Shown here one piece after another: positions 1 to 9,689 of a stretch of 64,000 nt of DNA. The stretch lies in the NCBI RefSeq assembly GCF_003171515.1, contig NC_089390.1, positions 1,550,001 through 1,614,000 on the forward strand, in the 5' to 3' direction. This DNA comes from Pyrenophora tritici-repentis (Eukaryota; Ascomycota; Dothideomycetes; Pleosporales; Pleosporaceae). Position numbers and translations under genes: made by a program. The notes beneath the pieces were generated by a model. That model saw only the letters and a program-made list of their open reading frames with translations, ran no database searches and was not told the DNA's origin. Every line of letters starts with the position of its first letter. The first letter of the stretch is position 1.

Positions 1-227
1 AGGTCCACACCCGACAGGCATGATAGCCCTGGATATTCCGCGCCAGTACCCATGCCCTTGCATTAATGAAGCCAAAACAACCCAAACGACTAAACACCTT
101 GCCATGACTGAAATGACTGAATATAGTGGCAACAATGGACGAAGCGAGTTTCGCAAATGCTCAGTGATGTATACGCCCCCAACTCCTAGATCATCACTCG
201 TAATGGCATAGCAGATTAACGGCGTCT
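1..227. other. intergenic edge, 3' of the RNA-binding gene
   Basis: No convincing coding sequence is visible. The stretch is probably the 3' flank and untranslated region of the minus-strand gene that ends at 228. Confidence 0.5.
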
Positions 228-1913
228 CTAGCGCCCCATCATGTATGTGGAGTAGCCTCCGAAGCCGTTGCCAGCGCCACTGGATGCTAGTGGCTGGCGC
301 ATCCCACCGGCCATGACGTTGGGATTCATTCCAAAGCCGCCATTGGAATGGACTCCAAAGCCAGAGCTACCGTTGGTGTGGAGTGAAGCGGATAACCCTG
401 GGGGTGCAGATAGTCCTGGTGGTGGGCCAGTAGCCGTGGAGAAGCCCGGGGGGGCTACGACATTGTTACCAAACCCGGAAAGAGGGGTAGTGGGAGTAAT
501 GGCAGACTGCGGGCCCATGCCAGAGTTCTGACCACTACGAACACCTAGGGGGTTCTTTGAGAAGCTGAGGCGAATGCCACCCTTGACGCTGTTGTGGAGC
601 ATGTATCCGTAGAGCTCGTTCAAGGCCTTGGTAGCAAACGACGTGTCCTCAAATTCGACAAAACACATGGGCCCGTTCTGCTTGGTGCGGAAGCAGAGGC
701 GCTTGTATCCACGCTGCTTTGAGAAGACGGCTTTGAGCTCGTCTTCAGATGTATCCATGGGTAGGTTCCCAACATAGAGAGTATTGCATGGCGGATTTTG
801 ATCAGCCGGGTTCACTGGTGGATAGGTAGGCCTGGCAAAATGCTGGGAGTACTGCTGGTAGCCTGTACTTGGTCCATTGCTCAAGGCAGAAGGAAGGCTG
901 TGTGGTGACATGGCCGACATGGAGGGGCCCGGCGATTGCATGTTGGATGTCGAGCGGGGAGAGGCGTAATTGGAAAGCGGGGGGGATTTCATGCCTGTGA
1001 CGCCGTTTGTGTTGAGGGAAAGAGAGGCAAAGCGCTGCTGGACGCCCGTCGGGATGGAAGAGGTGTTTGGGTTGGTGGCACGGCGCTGCAGGTTGGACTG
1101 TAGGGGTGGACCAGCCGTGGCGTACCCAATGGATTCGTTGAGCAGGCCATCGTCATCATCAGCCTCGTTGTTGATGATTGACTTGCCCACATTGCGGCTG
1201 GTGAAGGAGGTGTTGACGGGGGATGTCGGCGAGAAGAGGTTGGTGACGGGGAATTCCCCGTTGCCAAGACCCGGGGTCCCGTTGGGTGGGGACATCTTCT
1301 CCATGTTTTGGAAGGTGCCGTTGTATCGCGAAGACTGACGGCCGTTTGCAGCGGGGGCCTGCATGGCGGCCGAGGGCGGGGCTGATCGCGCGGGTGTGCT
1401 GTCGACTGTGTTGCGACGCGAACCGATGGCACCAGGCGGGCCATCGTGTATCATCTCGACGACCAGCGTCGCGTCGTTGGTGGCATTGCGCTTGCCGTTG
1501 AGTAGGTCGCGCGCCTCACGTGCGCCCTCGAGGGTTTGGAAGTGGGCAAGAGCACAGGCGAAGCCCTTGTCGTCGGCGTGCCTAGGGTGCGAAACGAGCT
1601 CGCAGTCGACTAGATCTTTGGCGAAGAGGAGGATGTTGCGCACCGCCTCGCGGTCGCTGCTGCTCGGCAGCTTGCGCAACAGGATGGTGTGGCGGGCCTT
1701 TTGTCCAGGGCTCTTTTCGACGGGCCTGCGCTCGCCGATTGCGACTGGCAGGCCGTACATGTGCGATGCGAAGACGTCGGCCGTCATCGTCTTGTGCGAA
1801 GCAAAGGGTTTTGGCGGGGAAGAGGATGTGGAGCTGCTGTGGGAGCCGTGGGGGAAGGGGCTGTTGGACAAGTTCGAGGGGCTCGTGCTGCCGGGGCTAG
1901 GCCTGGCGGCCAT
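228..1913 (-). CDS. scw1: Scw1/Whi3-type RRM RNA-binding protein
   Basis: A single uninterrupted frame of 561 residues. A divergent RRM-like segment lies near residues 70-155, beginning around HTILLRKLPSS. A canonical RRM lies at about residues 377-455, with RNP2 LYVGNLP and RNP1-like GPMCFVEF. Between and after them are long Ser/Pro/Asn/Gly-rich disordered regions, and the C-terminal tail is Gly/Pro-rich. The C-terminal RRM is of the Whi3/Scw1 class; members regulate mRNAs post-transcriptionally and affect cell size, septation and wall integrity (family knowledge). The ATG at 1913 is the first start of the frame. A long purine/pyrimidine-skewed leader lies upstream, as is common for such regulators. 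The assignment to the class is firm; the choice between the Whi3 and Scw1 names is not. Confidence 0.9.
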   Translation of the reverse strand: MAARPSPGSTSPSNLSNSPFPHGSHSSSTSSSPPKPFASHKTMTADVFASHMYGLPVAIGERRPVEKSPGQKARHTILLRKLPSSSDREAVRNILLFAKDLVDCELVSHPRHADDKGFACALAHFQTLEGAREARDLLNGKRNATNDATLVVEMIHDGPPGAIGSRRNTVDSTPARSAPPSAAMQAPAANGRQSSRYNGTFQNMEKMSPPNGTPGLGNGEFPVTNLFSPTSPVNTSFTSRNVGKSIINNEADDDDGLLNESIGYATAGPPLQSNLQRRATNPNTSSIPTGVQQRFASLSLNTNGVTGMKSPPLSNYASPRSTSNMQSPGPSMSAMSPHSLPSALSNGPSTGYQQYSQHFARPTYPPVNPADQNPPCNTLYVGNLPMDTSEDELKAVFSKQRGYKRLCFRTKQNGPMCFVEFEDTSFATKALNELYGYMLHNSVKGGIRLSFSKNPLGVRSGQNSGMGPQSAITPTTPLSGFGNNVVAPPGFSTATGPPPGLSAPPGLSASLHTNGSSGFGVHSNGGFGMNPNVMAGGMRQPLASSGAGNGFGGYSTYMMGR

Positions 1914-4148
1914 GTCGTCCTTTGTTCGTCAGCGTGCGTGGACGGCCGTCGCAGAGACAAAGGCCGCGACGCAGGCAGCCGCGACGAGGGACGGTCGAGT
2001 CGGCCGATGCAATGCGGCGGGCAAGACGAGTGTACGGGCGGAGGGTGAAGGACGAGAACATGCGCCGAGTGCTGCGACGGAGCGGGTGGGCATGCGCAGC
2101 GGGCGGGACAATGAGCATGCGCGGCGGAAGAGGACGGAGGCGACGGGATGGGCAGCAACAGGGCGGCGGGACAGGCGGCGGGCGGCGGGCGACAGGCGAC
2201 AGGCGACAGACAGGCAGCAAAAGGGGCGTGAAAGAACAGCGATGGTAGCCGGCACAGGAGGGGGGAGGGGAGGGGGGTCTTTTTTGCGAGAACAACTGCA
2301 GGTCTGGGCAATGATGAGCGACACAGCGACAGCGACAACGACAGCGACGGGAAACGGGCAATGTGCAATGGGCAATGAGTCGAGGCCCCGGGTCACTTAT
2401 GGGCCAATGGGCGGCAGGGGCAGCCGTCGCGGCTTGTGTCGTTGGAGCGAGCGAGCAAGGACGGAGGCCCGAGGAGCAGACGAGGGCGCACGGCCAGACC
2501 AGGCAAGGCAAGGCAGACAAAGACAAAAGGGTAGAAGAGGGCAGAAAGCAGGGAAACAGGAAAGCAGGGCAGCAGAAGCAAGCAACAACAAGATGTGGTG
2601 GCAGTAGCAGTGCTATGGTATTGGTAGTAGTCGTGGTAATGATAGTAGTAGCGTAGTCGTAGTCCCTGTGGTGCAGACATGTCCTTTCCTTGGCCTGCTG
2701 TGCCCACCCATCCTTTTGCTTTTGCCCGTCTCGCTTCCTTTCTTTCTGCTCACTCTCGACCCTCCCTGCTGACGCCGACGGGCCGGTCGAAGCAGTAACC
2801 TTGAAAGCATGTATCCATACCTGGCCCCCATTTTGCCGGTAGCCTACTGTACACACCCTGCAGTGCACACTGCACACGCACACTGCCCACACGCTCCCTC
2901 GCGTCACGTGCTGCATCTGAGCTGGACGCACCCGATCCACGGAACTGCTGTTCATGAACGGACCTTGGGCTGCATGCCGCCATTGGCCATCCGTGCATCA
3001 GTCCAGACGCCGCTCTGCTCGATACACTGCACTGCTGGGCCTCGACATACTGCGCCGCGGCGCTGACAGAGATGCCTGCCTGCTGCACTGCACCCCAACG
3101 CTATCAGCTACCCAATACACGAAGCCAGACGACGCCGCTTCCGCTCTAGCTGCCAATCATCCATGCCCCTTTGATAACCACGCTCGGCATGCCGGTACAA
3201 CATGGCCGAATCAAAAGCAACCTGCAGACATGCTACTCGCTCTCTCCTTTTGAGCTGCCAACAACCCCCCATCCAATCGCTGCCCCCATCACTGCTGCAC
3301 CACCATCCCTCAAACCACTGTGATTGTGACTCAACCCATCACCAAGCCTACTAACCCGTCATTGAATAGCATCCAGTTGACAGGTGCACTTGTAGTATAT
3401 ACTCTATCATCTGTGTGTCGTTACTCGGTCTTGGGCCAGTGGAGATCGATACGCAAAGTCCTCCCTACCAAATGCTTCCTGGTTGCGGTCCCGGCCTAGG
3501 AACTGTGTCCGGACCTGCCTATTGGTCGCTACGAATCCCTACTACATTCCTCCCATCCACACTTCCTCCCCCTGGGAGCATCATCGCTCCGACCGCAGTG
3601 GCCCGATGTTCAGGCTTACTTTCCGTCATCATGGTTGCGGGGAACGTCTTTGGGCCGCTGGGCCGTGTCGTAGACCCTACGGGCTGCAAACTGCGCCACG
3701 TCCAAGTTAGCCTACGTCACAATTTCTCGGCCGTAACTGTTGGACGACGGGACAACTCTCTTGCCATATTATGTGAAAGCTGAATTATAGCGAATACAAC
3801 GCCACCGTCATTTCCATCCCTAGACTGCTACAACAGCATCAACATAGATACAGTACGCATATAAAGGTAAGCTGTAAGCAGTTCAATGCGAACAACTGCA
3901 CTCACTCCATCCTGAATAGTATTACTTCTAGCCTCCGGTCTCGACTCCAGCCGTTGCTAAGAATGTGTTGCAGAAAGAAACAACAGCATCCAATTGGATA
4001 TCGGCAGTTGCATTCGCCACATTGGCAAGGCTGTGGAGAGCTAAATCTGACGACTGCTTTGAGGGAGGCAACCGCTCCAGCCTCTCCTTCTGGAAGAACC
4101 ATCCAAGATCCTACAACTTATACCAATCTCCGCTCCGAAAAAACCCCT
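1914..4148. other. long intergenic region and probable scw1 leader/promoter
   Basis: The first 800 bases are low-complexity and strand-skewed: GGCGGGCGACAGG-type repeats near 2160-2215, GCGACA/ACGACAGCGAC near 2322-2348 and GTAGTAGT-like runs near 2620-2660. Open frames here on both strands have biased compositions and look like by-products of the skew. The right half (about 2900-4148) shows no coding structure that I can support. Confidence 0.4.
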
Positions 4149-4552
4149 ATGGCAGCTCTTCTCGCTGTCGGTCTTGGTCTTGGCGCCGAGAAGCTGGGAC
4201 GAAGGATATCCGATAAGAGACTTGAGCGAAAGGAAAAAAAAGCCATCGCTGTATGTGAGCAAGCCTGAAATAGTCCCGACATTGTTCTGACCATCTGTCA
4301 TAGCAACACGATGCGATATATGGCTCTTCTTCGTCAGCGCCACCTCGGCCAAGAACAACACGTGAAAGGCAAGACAAGATAGCGAAGAAGCGCGAGGACG
4401 CTCAACGAGCACTCAATGAGGCGCGGCAGGAGCGACAGCCTCTGCCAGAGTATGAAAGCAGACGCAACAGTACCTGTGCAGGAAAGTCGAATGAGGAGGA
4501 AGGGCCACCAAGTTACAATGATGTAGTGCGCCAGGATGCAAGGCGAACTTGA
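4149..4552 (+). CDS. small conserved-looking protein with PY motifs, two exons
   Basis: Exon 1 is 4149-4250 and exon 2 is 4304-4552. The 53-base intron (4251-4303) has a GTATGT donor, a CTGAC branch-like site and a CATAG acceptor, and the joined frame is 116 residues. The N terminus is short and hydrophobic/Gly-rich (AALLAVGLGLGAEKLG), followed by a strongly basic, Glu/Arg/Lys-rich helical stretch. The C-terminal third carries LPEY and then PPSY in an acidic context. PPxY and LPxY motifs are known docking sites for the WW domains of Rsp5/Nedd4 ubiquitin ligases, so an adaptor-like role is possible but inferred. No family is recognised. An in-frame ATG at 3954 could lengthen it, but that extension does not look protein-like. 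Confidence 0.65.
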
Positions 4553-4598
4553 TATCGTTGACCGGGTTTCGGTAATGGGAGCATGTGGGTTAGTCCTT

Positions 4599-4679
4599 AC
4601 ATGTACTGTTTTACGTACATGTCGATAATATATAGAATCAGATTCACTTCTTAATATGTCATATGTACCGCACATGTAC
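4599..4679. repeat. ACATGTAC inverted repeat with a third copy
   Basis: A perfect 8-base inverted repeat (ACATGTAC, 8-base spacer, GTACATGT) occupies 4599-4622, starting 47 bases after the stop of the small PY-motif gene. A further ACATGTAC lies at 4672-4679. It could form an RNA hairpin near that transcript's 3' end, or be a palindromic protein site. Function is unknown. Confidence 0.45.
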
Positions 4680-5371
4680 GTAATTTCATTTCATTTGAAG
4701 TTTCCGCGAATTGAGAAAGACGGAGACATCTCATGTGAAGTTCTTGCGAGTTGAAAAAGAGAAAACTATATAGAGATCGCTACACAGGTTGACACCCTCC
4801 ATGTCAAATGCGAAACGCGGTAAAAGACGAGTCTTTTAAGGCTCGGGCTTGGCAATGTACAGTGATACCGTTCATCTGGGTGACATGAAGACTTCACACG
4901 CTAGTATACAAAAGCCACTGTAGGCGCTCACGCTGTCGCTGTCAAGTATTTCATGTCAACCAGGTGATACCGTCTGTAATTTCAGTGGCCTAATGCGTAC
5001 GTGCTGCATACGGCGGGTCACTGCACGTGGGCTTGTGTAACAGTGACACATTTTTCAGCCCCAATGCGGTAGTCCACGAGATTCACTACTTTGTTTGTTT
5101 GCTGCTCACTGCTCACGCGCGCAATAAGCACAGACCCTTGCCGCTTTCGTCCACGATTGGTAGTAGTGATAGCGCAAACTCTGCCTGGACACAGAGTATA
5201 ATATTCCGTTCGTTTGCTCCAACAGACCCAATCTCTCCACACCCGACCAACACCCACTCCACACCAATTTTGCAAGCGCACTCAAGTGCCCAGTTGCGTT
5301 GCAGTTCTCAATCGCATTGTAGCCCAGCTCAGCAACTCCCAACAACACAGCGACATCTCGCTTCCAGCAAC
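4680..5371. other. intergenic region, promoter of the hexose transporter
   Basis: No gene was found. The stretch just before the transporter ATG at 5372 is CA/CT-rich (ACACCCACTCCACACC and similar), typical of a fungal 5' untranslated region. Confidence 0.4.
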
Positions 5372-7179
5372 ATGGCCCGCTGGAATACTGCAGCCAACCA
5401 TGGCGGTGGCGTACACGATCGTATCGAGGCCCCCGTCACAGTTCGCGGCTACCTTCTGTGCGTCTTCGCAGCCTTTGGTGGCATTCTCTTCGGCTACGAC
5501 TCGGGATACATCAATGGCGTTCTGGGCATGAACTTCTTCAAGCAACGTTTCGGGAGTAAGTCAACCGCATATGCGCAGCTTGTATTTGTCTTCTTGACTA
5601 ACCACCTTACAGGCCCGTCAAATGACAAGGACGCCTACAGCGGCCTCATGTATAGGACGTGGGAGAAGTCTCTTATCGTCTCTATACTCTCCGCTGGTAC
5701 CTTTTTCGGTGCCCTCATTGCGGGTTCTGTAGCCGACTGGATTGGTCGCCGCTCCACCATCATCGCGGGATGCGGCATCTTCTCCCTCGGTGTGGCTCTG
5801 CAAGTTGCTTCTACTTCAGTCGGTGTGCTTGTTCCTGGCCGTCTGATTGCAGGCTTTGGTATTGGATTCGTGTCCGCTGTCATCATCCTTTACATGTCCG
5901 AGATCGCCCCCAAGCGCTTCCGCGGTGCCATTGTCTCTGGTTATCAATTCTGTATCACCATTGGCCTGTTGTTGGCTGCCGTAGTCGACAATAGAACACA
6001 GCATCGCATGGACTCGGGATCATATCGCATTCCTATGAGCCTTCAGTGGTTGTTCGCTCTGGTCCTCGGTGTCGGTCTCTTTCTACTCCCGGAATCCCCT
6101 CGTTGGTATATCAAGAAGGGTCGCAATACAGATGCCGCTCGCGCTCTCGCTACTCTGCGTGGTCAGTCCCCTAACTCCGACTATGTCAATGACGAGCTGA
6201 AGGAGCTGGTCGCCAACCATGAATATGAGATGCGCACCATGCGAGCGGGCTGGGGTGATTGCTTTACTGGTGGTTGGAAGCCGTCTAGCAACCTCCGCCG
6301 TGTCGTGTTGGGAATGGCTCTTCAGATGATGCAGCAGTGGACCGGCGTCAACTTCAGTAAGTACCCATGTTTCCCTCACTATCCTATCTGCATATTCCCT
6401 CCAGATCTTTCCTCGCTCATCGGGACTATGCTAACAGGTCAGTCTTCTATTACGGTTCCACTTTCTTCAAGACTGTTGGCATTCAGAACGCCTTCCTCGT
6501 GTCCATGATTACAACCGCTGTGAACGTTGGTTCCACACCCATTTCTTTCTGGCAATTGAGAAGTTCGGCCGCCGCCCACTCCTAATCTTCGGCGCTATCG
6601 GTATGCTCATTTGCGAGTTCATCATCGCTATCGTTGGTACTGTCGCCGAGGGTAGCAAAGCCGCTGGCATCGTCTTGATCGTCTTTACCTGCATCTACAT
6701 CTTCTTCTTTGCGAGCACCTGGGGTCCGGGCGCATGGGTTCTCATTGGGGAAATCTTTCCGCTCCCAATCCGCGCCAAAGGTGTTGCCTTGTCCACGGCC
6801 AGCAATGTAAGTAATACCATCGAGTTAAGTTTCAGACAAAGGCTAATGTAAACAGTGGTTCTGGAACTTCGTGATCAGCTTCATTACGCCTTACATGGTC
6901 GACCAGGAGTACGGTAACCTGAAGGCGCGAGTCTTCTTCGTCTGGGGCGCTACATGCACTCTATGCGTGGTATTTGCCTACTTCCTGGTCCCCGAGACCA
7001 AGGGCCTTTCTCTCGAACAGGTTGACCATATGCTCGAAGAGACTACACCGCGCAACTCTGCCAAATGGGTCCCTCATTCCAGGCGTCGCGATGGCGCAGA
7101 CGTGTTTTCTTTCGATACGACTGAGAAGAAGGGCGATCTCAAAGCTGGTGAGCACCGCGAGCATGGAGTCGTTGTCTAA
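5372..7179 (+). pseudogene. MFS hexose transporter (Rco-3/Hgt type) with a frameshift
   Basis: Exons are 5372-5555, 5613-6356, 6443-6806 and 6856-7179; introns 5556-5612, 6357-6442 and 6807-6855 have matching phases. Family marks are the FGYDSGYINGV segment of helix 1, GRRSTI after helix 2, PESPRWYIKKGR before the central loop, QQWTGVNF at helix 7 and PETKGLSLEQ at the end. It resembles fungal high-affinity glucose transporters or sensors of the sugar-porter family in the plasma membrane. In exon 3 the frame breaks at about 6552/6553: after the residues ISFW one base appears to be missing, so that frame stops at 6585, while the expected motif EKFGRRPLL continues in the next frame from 6555. 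Either the gene is inactivated, cutting off the last half dozen helices, or this is a one-base sequence error. The remainder is perfectly conserved in style, which favours an error or a very recent loss. Confidence 0.85.
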
Positions 7180-7918
7180 GGCGTTCCCTTCAATTTCCGG
7201 TAAAGGACATCTCATGATCTCACGATATCAGCAATGTAGCATAGGTGGTTCTTTTCATCCAGTGGCGACGTTTTGGTAGCTGTTGCACGTAGTAAATTTT
7301 AGTTAGCATGGCGTTTGCGGTATATGACTGTCGTTATGCGACAGATGATCGTGTTTCATGTCTTGACGCCTGTGAGGGCTCTGGCTGTACTTAGGTAGCA
7401 AGGCTTACGAATGAGACTACATTACAACGGAAAACGTCTCAAATCCCATGTCTGTCGTCGGCCCGCAGCGTTCCACTTGGCGGTGGGGCGCGGAATCCAT
7501 GCGCATTACAAAGCATACCTAGGTAGCTTATTGATTGCTCACAAACTACCGCGACGCATACAAGTTGGCTTACGGCACGGCTGCAGTATTGGTCAAGATT
7601 TTTTCGGATTTGAGGTGTATTCACAATCCCGCCCGCGCCGTTGTCATGGCTACACGCACTTTGTTACTTGGTCTCGTCTCGGGGCTGCTTCTTGCCCTGA
7701 TTTTGCCGCAGATAGTACCCACAACCTTACTTCTACCGGTATCTGAGTCGATGGCGCAAGTTCTGAGGAATAGCGTGCGCGCTGCCAGGCTTCGCGCCGG
7801 TCTTGGTGGGGCATTCAAAAGCTCGTGGCTGCCGCTCCACTTGACGACATCCTCATCACTTCAATCTTCAAATCTTCAATCCTCTTCTCAATCTCAATTC
7901 TCAACTTCACAGCCCATC
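7180..7918. other. intergenic region between transporter and nitroreductase
   Basis: This holds the transporter 3' flank and the nitroreductase promoter. From 7646 to 7918 an open frame runs into the nitroreductase and includes a hydrophobic stretch (see that gene). The CA/TC-rich run TTCAATCTTCAAATCTTCAATCC near 7860-7882 looks like untranslated leader. Confidence 0.4.
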
Positions 7919-8697
7919 ATGTCTACCCAAAAGTCCTTCATCGACGCCGTCAAGGAGCGTCGCACCTACTATCAGCTGAACAAGGAATCTCCCATCTCGG
8001 ACAAGCAGATTACCGAGATCGCCGAGAAGGCCATCCTCCATGTCCCTTCATCTTTCAACTCCCAGAGCACAAGGCTCGTGGTTCTCCTGAACAAGGACCA
8101 CGACCAATTCTGGGACTATGTTCTCGAGGTCCTCAAGCCAATGGTCCCTGAAGATCAATTCTCAGGAACCCAACAGAAGATAGGTGGATTCAAGGCTGCC
8201 TATGGAACTGTATGTCACACGTTTTTTCCAAACATCATGCATGTGCGAGGATCGAGTTACCCCGCCATGCAAGCCCCACGCCTCTTCCGCTGCTAACCAC
8301 CCGTCCCACAGGTACTGTGCTACGAAGATCCCGAGCCTGTTGAGAACCTCCGCAAGGCTTTCCGTAAGTACAATATCCACAAATTTTACAAGTGACCTTA
8401 TTTGTACTAACTTTTCCCCCAGCTCTCTATGCACATCACTTTGGGGACTGGTCCGAGCACACCAACGCCATGCACCAGTATGCTCTGTGGGTTGCCCTCG
8501 AGGCCGAGGGCTTCGGCGCCAACCTCCAGCACTACAACCCCATCATCGACCAGAAGGCTGCCGAGCATTGGAAGATCCCTCTTGAGTGGAAGCTCAGGGG
8601 CCAGTTGGTCTTCGGTGGACGCGCGGGTCAGCCTGGTGAGAAGGAGTTCCAGGATGTACAGGGCAAGAGGCTCTTTGTTCACGGAGCCAAGGAGTAG
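7919..8697 (+). CDS. nitroreductase-family oxidoreductase (Hbn1/Frm2-like)
   Basis: Exons are 7919-8209, 8312-8363 and 8423-8697; introns 8210-8311 and 8364-8422 have GTATGT and GTAAGT donors. The joined product is 205 residues. The N terminus FIDAVKERRTYYQL is the FMN-phosphate-contacting region typical of the family, followed by the ILHVPSSFNSQS strand/helix, and the C terminus carries the EHWKIPLEWKLRGQLVFG segment. Yeast Hbn1/Frm2 homologues are FMN flavoproteins linked to lipid and oxidative-stress responses (family knowledge). The same frame is open upstream to an ATG at 7646, which would add 91 residues starting with a hydrophobic anchor or presequence-like stretch. The start at 7919 fits the family length best, so the longer form is only a possibility. 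Confidence 0.88.
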
Positions 8698-8934
8698 AGC
8701 CGGACTCTTGTAGTGAAATTAAATCTGCCTTGACGTTTTCTGAACCTCAATCGTTTCCATATCATATAACAGTGACCTCAAATTGGGAAAGGCAGTATGA
8801 CATATGATTGGAATACATACAAAGGCTTGAAGAACAACAAGAACAAAAGTCTAACAGAAAATACGAAACAACGGCCTCACCCGCGCACACACGTAACAAG
8901 AAGCTATCCCAAGCTTCGACCCCTTACCACAACC
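8698..8934. other. convergent 3' spacer
   Basis: A short spacer between the 3' ends of the nitroreductase and the secreted-protein gene. Nothing coding is visible. Confidence 0.4.
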
Positions 8935-9689
8935 CTACTTAGACTCACAAGCAAAGCTCAACAAGGTGAACACGCCTCCACCAACTCCATGGACCGCGCC
9001 GGCAACAGCCCCCAGCCCCGACATAACATCCTCACACAACCCGCCATCCCCCTCCTTCTCCATGCTCACATCCAAGCTCAAGTTAGGAGGCGCGCCATCC
9101 GGGTTCTTGGAGCTCTGGTAGTTGATCCCCCAGAACTTTGGTACCTCACAGTTCTGGTACTCAATCTTCCTCTGCGGGCAATACGCCATAGCAGTGGTAC
9201 CGAAGCACTTGTCCACATGGGTTCCCTTCTCGCACTTTGCCACTGTACGTGCGGCGGCGCCGAGGGCGTCGACCAGGCCGTTGCGGATCCAGGTTGGGTA
9301 GGCGCCATGGGGGCCGAGAGTCACTTTTATGGCGTCGACGCGGCTGGGGGTAATGAGCATGCCTTTCAGGTCGATGTCGTTGGTCTCGCATTGGCCGGAT
9401 TCGTGGCAGATGGGATAGATGGCGGATATGATGGCTTCGGTGGTTAGGCTGCCGATTTTGACGGTTTCTCTCGAAACTGTGAGGGTGTTAGTTGGGATGG
9501 AGGAATAAAGGGGTGAAGGGGTGAAGTGGGTAGCGTGAACGTACAGGTGAGTTTGATGTTGCCGTTGGGGTCGAAGGTTGCTTCGCTGCGTTTGGTGATG
9601 GGGTCATGTCTTATGGCTGGGACGGCTGGGACGACACCGGCGGAGGCGGAGGCTAGGAGGGTGGCTAGTGTGATGGTGGTGAAATGCAT
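8935..9689 (-). CDS. secreted cysteine-containing protein, effector-like
   Basis: Exon 1 is 9545-9689 and exon 2 is 8935-9476. The intron 9477-9544 has a GTACGT donor, a CTAAC branch site and a CACAG acceptor, and the product is 228 residues. A clear signal peptide (MHFTTITLATLLASASAG) is followed by a possible Kex2-type KR site near residue 33. The mature part has eight cysteines (for example ICHES, QCETN, KCEKG, DKCFG, YCPQ, NCEVP, LCED, FACES), an even number compatible with four disulfides. There is no recognisable enzyme motif, and the C-terminal region is rich in Gly/Ala/Val. Small cysteine-containing secreted proteins are often wall-associated or effector proteins; no function can be assigned here. 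Confidence 0.75.

Noticed and set aside
1363..2607. 414-codon plus-strand frame overlapping the RNA-binding gene and its leader
   Set aside because: It runs antisense through the scw1 gene and into repeat-rich, purine-skewed sequence. The product is Arg/Gly/Ala low-complexity with no motif.
1897..2955. 352-codon minus-strand frame upstream of scw1
   Set aside because: Biased Cys/Ser/Pro/Arg composition created by the pyrimidine-rich leader, with no domain.
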